Assembly: GCA_001566295.1 (NCBI GenBank)
Contig: KQ964276.1
Location: 105,081 to 169,080, forward strand
DNA from: Microdochium bolleyi
Lineage: Eukaryota > Ascomycota > Sordariomycetes > Xylariales > Microdochiaceae
Direction of reading: 5' to 3'
DNA length: 64,000 nucleotides
Shown here: positions 22,649 through 32,776 of the stretch, in pieces
How positions within the stretch are numbered: the stretch's first letter is position 1
How the letters are laid out: each line of letters begins with the position of its first letter
Translations under genes and position numbers: made by a program
Notes under the pieces: model-generated
What the model was told of the DNA's origin: nothing
Seen by the model: only the letters and a program-made list of their open reading frames with translations
Database searches by the model: none

Positions 22649-24613
22649 TTACAGCTTGCTCTTGATCGGCACGCCACTCGTGCCCTCTAACAAAGAATCC
22701 CAGTCAACCTTCCTCTTCGCCTGGAACTCCTTGACACCATGCGCACCCGCTGCATCCGGCCGCATCATCGCGTCAAAGATGCGCTCAATATCCTCATCTT
22801 GCGCCGCCGTGCCGCCATTCGCCCACGCGGTAGCAACCAGCTCCTTAGACATCCTCGATGCCTGTTCCGAAGCCACCCGTAATCCCACTAGCGTGCTGTC
22901 CAGCAACTCCTCCAGACTTCGCTTCTCCGCGTCCTTCGCGATGCCCATGAATATCCCGCGGGTGTTGAGCTCCTGCGGCGTGATCGGGCGTGCGGTGAGC
23001 AAGACCTCGCGCGACAAGGCAATGCCCAGCTCGCGGACCACGTACTTGGAGATGGTCGCCGCAGAGAGGCCCAGCTTCACCTCGCTGAGCGTCAGGGTGG
23101 CGTTGGGCGCCGATAGGCGGAGGTCGCAAGCGAGCGCGAGCCCAACACCGCCACCGAACGCAGGACCGTTGATGCACGCGATTGTGACCTTGGGGGAGGT
23201 GTCGATTGCGTGGAACAGAGCCCGCAGGCGGTAGAACTGTGCTTGAGACGCTGTAGTGGTTGAGGAGGAGGAGGAGGATGAGGAGGAGGATGAGGAGGAG
23301 TTGTCTTCCTTGCCAACAGCGGTGGACCCTTTGCCCAGGTCCATGCCGGTACAGAAGAACTTGCCACTGCCAGTAATTATGATACGGGCGAGCTTGGGGT
23401 CTGCGGCGGCCGAGGAGAGTATAGACGTGAGGCCGTCAACCATACTGTTTGTGAGAGAGTTGCCGTTGCGCGGGCGGTTCATGGTGATCTTGATGTTCGC
23501 GCCGGAGCGGTGCAGGAGCAGCCCGTCCACCGAGCCCTGTTGTACCTCATGCCACACTAGTGGTGCTGCCGCCTTCGGGGTGCCGGGTGTCTTGAGACGT
23601 TTGTCAGATGGCTTCGACAGGTCACGCTTGACGGACAGAGCCGCACCAGCACGGCTGCCATTGGGCTTGCCCAGCTGCTGCGAGATCCAGGTTCCCGTCT
23701 CGACAAGCGCTGGCAAATCAACACCGGTACTGATGCCAGCGTCCTCAAACATGTACACGACATCCTCAGTGGCAACATTCCCCTTCGCACCGGGTGCAAA
23801 GGGACAACCGCCAAGGCCGGCCACGCTGCTATCGAAGGCCCGCATGCCGCAGTTGTATGCCTGCCACACGTTTGCAAGAGCCTGGCCGTACGTGTCGTGA
23901 AAGTGCCCAGCCAGCTTGCCCATGGGAATCCCATGCTCAACAAGGTATGTCAGGAGCTGCTTTGTCTTCTGTGGTGTGCCAACACCCAAGGTATCACCGA
24001 GGCTGACTTCATAGCAGCCCATATCAAGGAGTGCTTTGGCGCCGTGCAGGACAGCCTCCTTAGGCGTGGGTCCATCGTAGGGATCGCTGAAGACGCATGA
24101 TAGATATCTGTGGACAGGCAGGTCAGTACCGTGCTCCGTTGCAGAGAAGACAAACACTACTCACCCCCTGACAGCTACATTGTGCTGTCCCGCAACTTGA
24201 CAGACTGCCCGAGATGCCGCGACCCCTTCGGCGACAGTTCTGTTCGTATTAGCGCGGCTAAAGCCCTCGGATGCGCTAATGAACACGGCAACCTCTTTGA
24301 CGCCAAGCTGCTGCGCGATTTGGAAGCCCTTGATATTGGGCACCAGCACGGGCAGACGGTACCCCTTGTGCCTCAAAAATCCCTGCATCGATGCATGGCT
24401 GAGGACCTGGCGGCAGTCCTTCAGCTGCGGCACGGCACGAGGCGACACCACCGAGGTCAGCTCGATCGTCTGCAGGCCGTTCTGTCGCAGACGGTGGATG
24501 AGCTCGAGCTTGGTCGCTGTTGGAATGCTCTCTGCAATGTTCTGCAGTCCATCACGGGGGCCCACTTCGATGATGCGCACTTTCGCTGCTGGTGCTGCTG
24601 AGGCTGGAGACAT
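22649..24613 (-). CDS. HMG-CoA lyase fused to enoyl-CoA hydratase, C-terminal SKL
   Basis: Bifunctional protein of 635 aa (exons 24613-24165 and 24107-22649). The lyase half begins at about residue 12 with VRIIEVGPRDGLQN; it has ELTSVVSP, the spliced RGYLSCVFSDPYDGPT, metal-binding HFHDTYGQALANV and the active-site loop GLGGCPFAPGAKGNVATED with its catalytic Cys. From about residue 365 a crotonase-fold domain follows: IKITMNRPRNGNSLT, GSGKFFCTGMDL, INGPAFGGGVGLALACDLR and SEVKLGLSAATISKYV, the last resembling bacterial methylglutaconyl- and isohexenylglutaconyl-CoA hydratases. A run of 13 serines from a TCC repeat (about 23262-23300) sits in the hydratase loop. The C-terminus SKL is a strong PTS1. 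The two halves catalyse successive steps (hydration, then cleavage of the 3-hydroxy-3-alkylglutaryl-CoA). Nearest other view: two genes joined by a missed boundary, but one exon spans the junction. Confidence 0.92.
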
Positions 24614-25287
24614 GACGGGATGGGTGAGTGCAAGTGAGTGCGTGCGCGCCAGGATCCGTTGTCCACTGGCCGGAGCGCTGAAAGGGTGCTTTTCCTGGTC
24701 ACGCAGCGAGATATGTCTGCACAGCCCACTGCCGAAACCTACGGACGTGAAGCATTCGACCTTGAGCCGATCCAGACAAGACGGACCCGGCAATGGCGTA
24801 AGCGTCCGCGTCTGTGGTGGAACCCCCCCCCCCCTTTTGGATCCGGCCTGGGCGTGCCCTGTCCGAACCGGTCCGGAGAGCGGACCCCCGCTCGGCACCC
24901 GGACCGAACGCCGGAACAAGGCGGCCACCATGGCGTCGCCGCGCCTCGCTCGAGTCACGCCGCTCCGCCCAAGCCCTTTTCTTTTCCTTCCCCCCACGGG
25001 GTACTGGAGCATACCGTATCCCGTCCAGGCCAGGTGGGGTGTGTCCAGACTACCGCACCTGCGGCGTGCTGGGCTACATTACGTGACGTGCTAGTCTGGC
25101 TGTGGACCCTGTACCAGTACCTCTCTACCCACCTTGCTGGTCCTGGAGGAGACTTATATGCGCCCCTCACCGCGAGGCGGGCCTGGGATTTCCCATGGCA
25201 AATCCCCGGTCTGCAACGACAACCTTCCATCTTCCAGGGTCAACACATTTTGAGGGCGGGACCTGGAGTGAGTAAGAGACAACCACA
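24614..25287. promoter_or_regulatory. Divergent promoter of lyase-hydratase gene and CTF1-like regulator, with CGGACCGG motifs
   Basis: CCGGTCCG at 24868-24875 inside TGTCCGAACCGGTCCGGA, and CGGACCG at 24900-24906, lie 255-294 bp before the lyase-hydratase start and about 385-420 bp from the regulator start. A run of 14 C residues occurs at 24821-24834. The words match the other cluster promoters. Confidence 0.6.
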
Positions 25288-27844
25288 ATGGCAAGCCCGT
25301 GTACCTCTGCCGGCTCCCCCGAGAAGGACTGCACGAGCACAGACGGACAGGTCAACAGCATGGCCAGCTGTGATTCCATCACTCACTGCCCCAATGTCAA
25401 AATGGCCAAGCGAGCCAGCAGGCGTGCCGCACAAGCATGCATCAGCTGCCGGGCACGCAAGGTGCGCTGCGATGTCGTCCACGGAGCACCGTGCCGGAAT
25501 TGCAGCTGGGATCAGGTTGAATGTGTTGTTCAGGCCAGACGGCCGAGGAGGTGGGCATTTCCTTCGTTCTTCTCTCTTCGGGGCGGCTTGTATCGCTGAC
25601 AGACCTACGAAAGGCCAACACGATCCAGTATAACCATTGAGCATGTGGCTCGGTCAGAAATTTCGCAATCATCTTGTGCATCCATATCCTCGCCGAGGCC
25701 AGAAGTGGCGGCTCACGCGAAAGTAGCATCACCAAAATCTCCGACACCAGAGACTAGCTCAGCATCCTACGTCGAGCTCCTGAGCATGATAGCCGACCTC
25801 GTCAAGGAGCCGAGCTTGAAGCAGGCGGCCACACCCATCGCCGCCGCCCGGCATGTGCACCTTGACTTACCCTCACACATAGCACAGCCACCACTGACAA
25901 TGTCGGATGCAGTGGTGCGCTTTCTCCAAGACGCAGGAGCATTCGAACTGCCTTGTCTGTCCACCCAGAAGCTGCTCCTTAAGGCTTTCTTTGACTTCGT
26001 CCAGCCGGCTCTACCTGTCACGAGCTACCAGCAGTACGAAGACGTATTTGATGTACAGCATGGAGGTATCAGTCTGCTTCTCTACGTCGCCATGTTATTC
26101 GCCGGCTCGTTGTATGCCGATCAAGTCCAGCTTTCCCTCGACGGATACACGGACAGGTGGCAACTTATGCAGGATCTCTTTGAGAAGGCCAAGGTTTGTC
26201 AACGTCTACCTCTGCACTACTGAAAGTTGCGCAAGCTAAGTAAAAGTCCAGAACCTCTACAATATGGACTACGAGCAAGACCGACTCGCGCTAGTCCAGT
26301 GCTCGCTACTCATGTCCCTGTGGTCGGAGCGGACTCTGTCGAACCAGCAGAGCTCGTTCTACTGGATGAATATCGCCATCTCGATCGCGCACGACATGAA
26401 CCTCCACACGGAGGCATCCTCGCGTGGGTTAAAAGCACGAGCGTCACAGCTCCGCCGCAAGCTTTGGTGGTGCTGCGTCATGCGAGATTCTCTCATCGCG
26501 CTGGGACGATGTTCAGCACCTCAGATCAGGGACCATGACGTACCCATGCTGCGAGTGGCCGACTTTGCGGACGCTGAGACGAGCCGAGTGCTACCCTCTA
26601 CGATTGCCGCTGAACAGGCCAAGACCCTAGCAGAACTGTGTGTCCAGAGAGCCAAGCTCTCTCTCCATCTCAACCGGGCTCTCAGACTCCGATACTCCCA
26701 GCACCACAGCGATCCTGGACCAGTCGTTGAAGGATCGTCCAAGCTCATCAGGCAGGACTACATCCACACGACAAATAGAGCCCTCGCAGCCTGGCACAAA
26801 GCACTTCCGCTTGCATGCCGATACCAAGCTCTGCCCGCCTTGGCTGTCCCCCAACCACTCGAGGTGACCTCGAAAACAACTGCTGCCGCTGGCGCAGACA
26901 GCGTCCTGGTCCTTCGGAGCTTCCTGCACATGCAGTACCACGCCACCGTCAGCACCCTGAACCGTCCCATCAGCATCCTCCCCTGCTGCTCATCCAAGGA
27001 GTCTTCCCATGCCAACACCCCGCACGCCTGCGAGAACACACCCTCCGAGCTCGCGAACCGCAAGCGCACGCAGGACTCGGCGAACCACGTAATCCAGGTC
27101 GCCGCGGAGTTGCACCGGCACCGCCTCGACAAGTTCCTGCCCACGACCTCGACGGCCATGATCGTGCAGGCCCTGCTCGTGCACACGATGCAGTCGGCGG
27201 CGTTGCAGAACGGTGCCGATTATCGCCCGAACCGCGACGTGCTGCAGGCAATCCGCGTGCTCGACGAGATGCGGCAGCGAAGCGTCTTCAGCCATGTCGC
27301 GGCGCGGTATCTCGAGTCTGGAATGGGGCGTCCTGGTGCTCCCTCGAGAGAGAATGGCTCAAAACTAGGCGCGCACGTCAAGATGAACCTGTCGCAGACA
27401 AACATCAAGGCATCTCGGAATCCTCCCACTCCGCCAAGTACAATACAGCCCCTGGCCTCGCCGCAGTGGTCGGACTACCAGCAGATGCCTGCCGTGGAGA
27501 GCAGCAAGCTACCAGCCACTAGTGTGCTGACTCCAGCTTCGGTGCTGATCGGGCAGGATCAGCACAACTACAATCGCACAGAGTCGGTGAACTCGGGGAC
27601 ATCGATGACGAGTATCGAGCACCAGGTTTCTGCAGTTCCAGACTTGTTCTCTCCGTCGATATTCGACTGGGACCTAGACCTGAATGGAATCGACCCAGCA
27701 TGGATGGAGATATCAGCGGACTATCTTCATGGTGGCGACGACGGTGTGACTGCGCGGTTGGACGACCACTTGGGGATGCATGATGAGCAGCTTGGGCTCC
27801 CGATGTTTGACACCGAGGCACTGGACATGCTGATAATTATGTAA
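25288..27844 (+). CDS. Zn2Cys6 regulator resembling the CTF1/FarA-FarB group
   Basis: Likely nuclear regulator of about 820-840 aa with three exons. The zinc cluster reads RRAAQACISCRARKVRC, then CRNC-x6-C, ending ECVVQ. This N-terminal form is typical of cutinase and fatty-acid responsive regulators (CTF1, FarA, FarB), which switch on peroxisomal beta-oxidation genes. The middle region has FFDFVQPALPVTSYQQYEDV, DRLALVQCSLLMSLWSE, SFYWMNIAISIAHDMNLHTE and RRKLWWCCVMRDSLIALG, the Fungal_trans domain. The C-terminus is acidic/aromatic (IFDWDLDLNGIDPAWMEI), likely an activation region. The start at 25288 is the first ATG; internal Met codons before the zinc cluster are possible starts. It is divergent from the lyase-hydratase gene. 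Control of the cluster is plausible from both family and position. Confidence 0.9.
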
Positions 27845-28782
27845 AGTAGATACCTATGAAGACATGTGTTGCAGTAGCTCTTTTGTTATTGTTGATTCTG
27901 TCTATCTGGTTGCTGTCTTGTTTTCCATAATTGGCTTCGCATTTCAAATGTTTTAGATTAGTTTTCCTCTCGTTTTCTTTTCCCGTGGCAGAAATTGGTT
28001 GAATTATGTTTTAATGACAATGTTACTATGTTTTTTAAAATGCGACGAAACAATAATCCTCCAAATTAACACAAATGAGAGACACCCTATCTCTCACCGA
28101 ATGCACGAGAAAAGTGATGACCTCCATGCCATGCTTGGCCCAGAGTGCGGTCCTCGTAGTTTGGACAGCTGAAAATGAATCGACCAATGCCGAGTAATTC
28201 CCTCTGCGGGGTAGGGGGCCAAACACATCAGCATCGTTCGGGAATCGTATCACACGAGCACCATCCAGGGACGCCTTCTTCAGCTGTTCCAGATCTCGAA
28301 CGCCCGTCTCCGTTGGTTGCCCATTCTTGGAAAAGCTTTGGTGGTGGGACTCTGTCGTTTCCCCGCACGGCGGAGCGGAAGAGGGGAGCAGCGATGGTAT
28401 CAGGGGCCTTGGGGCCACCTTTTCTCTCCTGGCTACCTGAAATAGGTAAAGCTGAGAAATAATTCCAGCTTATCCGCCATGGGTGCCTCGCGATGTACCG
28501 GTACTTGCCCCAAGCACACTCTGGTCTGTTCCCCGCATAAGCGGAGGCGACAGGCATCCTAACAGCTCCCCACTGAATCTCCCTCCATTGCCCCTTTCTG
28601 GGAAACTGCAGCATTTGGGGATTTGGCGGACGGATTCCGATCCTGGCGGGTTTGTCCATCTCTGCCGGACTGCCGAAATTTTTAAAAAGGTGACTGTCGT
28701 GAGAGTATAATTTTTGTACCCTCAAGCTCAGCACTGTTGTCAGACTCGTAGACAGACGGAATCACACGAAGCACAGCCCAAA
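27845..28782. other. Spacer between CTF1-like regulator and flavin amine oxidase
   Basis: About 940 bp: an AT-rich 3' region (27845-28080), then the amine oxidase promoter. Apart from short ORFs without coding character I see nothing. Confidence 0.4.
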
Positions 28783-30349
28783 ATGACTTCCCGAGATGGC
28801 TACTCCTGGACTCCCATGGACGGGTTGAAGCCCGGTGTCCCTTCGATCGGCGTCATCCAGCCAGCGCAGAATCTGTCGTCACACAAGGATCAATACGATG
28901 TCATCGTCGTCGGCGGTGGCTACACTGGCTTGACCGCTGTACGGGATGCCACTACCGCTGGTAAGCTACCCGGACTAAAACCCCCAACTCGGTTCTGCTG
29001 CTTGGTCAATATGTGCTGACCATGACTTGCCCCAACCAGGTCTCAGCGTCCTCCTCCTCGAAGCCCGCGACCGGATCGGCGGCCGCTCGTGGTCGTCCAA
29101 CATTGGCGGGTACCCCTTCGAGATGGGTGGTACCTGGGTTCACTGGGGCCAGTGCCACGTCTGGCGTGAGATCGTCCGGTACGGCCTGACCAAGGGGCTT
29201 GAGAATTCGTTTGACCTCTCGCACGGCGTGAATCACTTCGAATTCAACACTGCCTCTGGCTCTGCTATCATGTCGCACGACGATGAGGACGCGCTCCTCG
29301 CCTCGGCCCTGCAGAAGTTCACGAACGTAGACGGCGCATACGGCCGCAACATCATGCCGCAGCCGTACGACATGCTGCACGTCCCTGAGGCGGCCAGGTA
29401 CGACAAGATGTCGGCGAAAGACCGTGTGGAGCAGATCAAGCACACCCTAACACCCCACGAGCGGGCGGGGGTCGAAGCATTCGTGCTGCTGTGCTCGGGC
29501 GCCACGCTTGAGACGATGAGCTTCCTCGAGTTCCTGCACTGGTGGGCCATGTGCGGCTACACGTACCAGGGCTGCCTCGACATGCTCATCACCTACAAGT
29601 TCCGCGAGGGCCAGTCGAGCTTCGCGATCCGTTTCTTCCAGGAGGCCATGGCGAGCACGAAGCTGTCGTACTCGTTCAGCACGCCCGTCAAGAGGGTCGC
29701 CAACCAGAGCACCGGCCGCGTCGAGGTCGAGACCACGAGCGGCAAGAAGTTCACAGCCGCCCGCGTCATCTGCACCGTCCCGCTGAACGTGCTCAACACG
29801 GTGACGTTTGAGCCGCCGCTCGAGCAAGGCAAGGTGACGGCAGCGGGCATCGGGCACGTCAACGAGTGCGTCAAGGTGCACGCAGAAATCGCAGACAAGA
29901 CGATGCGGTCGTGGAGCGGCATCACGTACCCGGACAACAAGCTCATGTACGCCATTGGCGACGGCACCACGCCGGCAGGCAACACACACATTGTGGCCTT
30001 TGGCACCAAGAGCAGCCACATTGACCCGGAGGCCAACATTGAGGAGACGAAGAAAGCCGTGCAGGGCCTCGCGCCGGGCAGGTTCGACAAGATTGAGCGC
30101 CTGGTCTTCCACAACTGGCACAAGGACGACTACGCCAAGGGCGCGTGGTTCTTCTCGCCGCCGGGCCTGCTGACGGACCACCTCGACGCAATGCGGGCCC
30201 GGCACGGTAACGTGCTGTTTGCCAACTCGGACTGGGCGCTCGGGTGGCGCAGCTTCATCGACGGTGCGATCGAGGAGGGCACGAGAGCGGCGGCGACGGT
30301 CAAGGCGGAGCTGCTGGGCTCGATCACCAGCCCCAGGGCGAGGTTCTAG
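28783..30349 (+). CDS. Flavin-containing monoamine-oxidase-type enzyme
   Basis: FAD-dependent amine oxidase of 495 aa from two exons (28783-28960 and 29040-30349). The dinucleotide-binding loop is DVIVVGGGYTGLTAVRDATTAG, continuing across the intron to LSVLLLEARDRIGGRSW, the diagnostic GxGxxG...E plus GG-R motif of the MAO/LSD family. Then GYPFEMGGTWVHWGQCHVWR, the substrate-domain segment SFLEFLHWWAMCGYTYQG, and a C-terminal FAD segment HGNVLFANSDWALGWRSFIDGAIEEG. No Cys in the covalent-flavin position is evident, as in fungal MAO-N-type proteins. It ends in ARF, only loosely like a PTS1. It oxidises an unknown primary or secondary amine to an imine with release of hydrogen peroxide. A Zn2Cys6 regulator lies directly downstream on the same strand. 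Confidence 0.93.
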
Positions 30350-30845
30350 AGTATGCCATTGGACGATGAAGCGGCTAAGGTGTCCATGAAGCGTGTATAT
30401 AGTCTGTACTAGATCTAGCAGATCGCGCAGTCGTACTCTACAGACATCTGTGATCGACATTGCCACATTGTCGGGGGCTGTATAAATAATATGCACGTGC
30501 ATTACCTCTTTATGCATAAGCCATTATCCAACCTGGACATGCCGGGGCCCTTGCCGGCCCTTGCTGGCCCTAGCTGGCCCCTGCTGGCTGTCAGCTGGCC
30601 AAGCACGGCCTGCCCGCCACATCCGTCTCCATCCCACTTATCGCCCGCGGAGGACTCTCCGCCGACACGTCACGGTTTGAGCCTCACTCCAGCATCGTCA
30701 CCCTGTCACCACCCATCCACCACGCGTAGGACAGCAATTGTCTGGCCAGTAGCCGTCCGCACCGCAGGCTGCCAACCCGCCGCACCGCCTCCAGCAGCCA
30801 TGCCGACGGGCTGAGGCCAGGGGCTGCCTAGTGACCGCCACTACG
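30350..30845. promoter_or_regulatory. Promoter of Zn2Cys6/Fungal_trans_2 regulator with degenerate decamer repeat
   Basis: About 500 bp. At 30541-30600 six 10-bp units in register resemble TTGCTGGCCC (GCCGGGGCCC, TTGCCGGCCC, TTGCTGGCCC, TAGCTGGCCC, CTGCTGGCTG, TCAGCTGGCC). A five-codon upstream ORF (ATG at 30800, stop TGA) precedes the regulator start. Confidence 0.45.
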
Positions 30846-32348
30846 ATGCCCAAGAAGCAACGCGTCAAGGGCTGTTTCCAGTGCTCCGTCCGCCGCATCG
30901 ACTGCGATCTCGGCCAGCCAGAGTGCGCAAAGTGCCGCCGCAAAGGCATCGAGTGCTCCGGCCTCGCCCGCATCCGTTTCGCGCCGGGTCTCGCGTCCAG
31001 GGGCAAGCTGAAGAACTCGTCCGTGCCTATCATCGGCAGCAGCAGCAGCAGCAACAGCATATCACGTGTACAGGCAGCGACAACCCAGGCTGACGAGGTG
31101 GACCACGATGTCGAGCTTGTGCCTCGGACAACGGCACCGATAATGACGGGCGAGTACGAGCTCACACCCTTTGAGGATGCCGCCACGTTCATCAACGAGG
31201 TCATGAACGTGGGCAGGCGGCAGCAGGCTTCTGTCACGCTCCAGCCGTGGATCCCTCCAGTTCCACACCAGGCCAGAGGTCTCTACTCCCACTGTAGGTC
31301 GTTCCACCAACACTCATCACCCCTGGACCCCTGACATGTCGTCGACATGCTCACGCACTACAACACAGTCTCGCAGGCCGTCGCGCCTGCCATGGTCGTC
31401 ATCGACGGTCTGGGCAATGGCTACCGCAACATCATCCTCTCCATGGCCTGCAACGATGACCTCCTCGGCAAGGCCGTCGGCGTCGTGGCCGCCCAGCACC
31501 TCGGCCTCAGCCAGCCCGAGGCTCGCGAGGCTGCGCGTCAGGGCCGCACCGCCGTCATCGAGAAGCTGCGGAGGGATGCCACCGTTGCTGGCCCCAACGC
31601 GGCGCAGCTCGTCTTCACCCCCTCGACCTGGGCGACATTGCTGATCCTGCTCGTTGGCGAGACCGTGACTGGCGGCTCCGAGTTTGAGCACTTGTTCCGG
31701 ATGCTCGTGGCTGCCGCGCAGAACTGTGACCTGTCCAATGTGCCGCCCTTGCTGCGGGACTTTCTGCTCAAGCAGACGCACATGTTTGAGATCATCGCGC
31801 GCCCGCAGCTGAGCACACGCGAGGGGATAGACATCATCTCGCGCTCCCTCGACTCGCACCTCGACTGGGTCACGAGCGAGATCCGCGGCTGCGAGACTGA
31901 AGGGTCCCGCGCATTGGCCATCACGGAACAGGCCTTCCGCGAGGCCTCGGAGCTCTACCTGTCTCGCGCGACAACCGGACATCAGCAGGAGCAGCAGCAG
32001 CCGTCGGGCCATAGCTCAAACACCGGTCCAGTAGCGACGTCCGCCCCCGCCGCTTCGGACTCGGTTGCCCGCCTCCGCGCCCTGGTATCAAGCCTGGACC
32101 CTGCCGCTGAGGGTGCCCACGCGCTGGTCTGGCCGTGCTTTGTCGCCGCCGCGGAGAGCACGGAGCTCGGCGACCGGCAGTTCTTCACGCGGCGGCTGGG
32201 TCAGATCTACGCCGTCACCAAGTTCGAAAACGTGCAGATGGCCGCGGCGTCGCTACCGCTGATTTGGGCGATGCAAGACAGCGCAGTAAAGGCCGGAGTG
32301 GGGTCGTCGAGCTGGATCACAATGCTGGGCAGTATCTTGATCATGTAG
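30846..32348 (+). CDS. Zn2Cys6 transcription factor with Fungal_trans_2-type body
   Basis: Likely nuclear regulator of about 480 aa from two exons (intron near 31293-31343). The N-terminus MPKKQRVKGCFQCSVRRIDC, followed by CAKCRRKGIEC, is a complete Zn2Cys6 cluster beginning only nine residues in. A Ser/Thr linker follows, with EYELTPFEDAATFINEVM. The second exon (HYNTVSQAVAPAMVVIDG...IILSMACNDDLLGKAVGVVAAQHL) has the layout of the Fungal_trans_2 (ARG81-like, DUF3468) family, where the middle region ends in ALVWPCFVAAAEST and a short C-terminal helix. The ATG at 30846 is chosen because the cluster follows at once. It lies about 500 bp downstream of the amine oxidase and could regulate it; this rests on position alone. 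Confidence 0.88.
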
Positions 32349-32776
32349 TAGTGTCAATTCGTGACCATTACACATCAATTGTGACAGGAGCTACATCTGG
32401 GAAGGTATTTTCTAGTGAATCGATGATCACGGCATGTGAGGCGACGCGCTTGGTGAACAGCCTGCAGGCGAATTCCGTCTGGCCGGCGCTCACAAGTTCT
32501 GCTGTCATGCGCTTCCCCATTATCCATCACGATTTAATTGAGGCATGTAGCAGGCCGTGTGAAGTCGAGTGATGAATGCCGGAAAAAAGACTGCTCCAAC
32601 CCTCATTATGCCTTCACCGCCTGATATATGACTGTATTCACCCTCGAATATGCTTTAGCTCTGGACCGCTTGCTTCGACTACCAGTTCAATATCAAGAAT
32701 CTATTGTGAAAATGATCATCAAATAACCACCAATGTCGTGTACCTAGTGCTCGCTAAAATGAATGCTTCCTTGTCT
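32349..32776. other. Spacer between convergent 3' ends
   Basis: About 430 bp between the regulator and the seven-helix protein gene. No gene or repeat seen. Confidence 0.4.

Noticed and set aside
6920..24613. Ordinary mitochondrial leucine-degradation cluster
   Set aside because: Not ruled out, but the PTS1 ends, the acyl-CoA synthetase and the fused lyase-hydratase do not fit the simple form, so I kept it as the alternative.
6920..27844. Secondary-metabolite biosynthetic cluster
   Set aside because: No polyketide synthase, NRPS, terpene cyclase or prenyltransferase; the enzyme set is catabolic.
29447..30517. 356-codon minus-strand ORF
   Set aside because: Antisense shadow of the flavin amine oxidase; Arg/Leu/Val-biased as expected from the GC-rich complementary frame.
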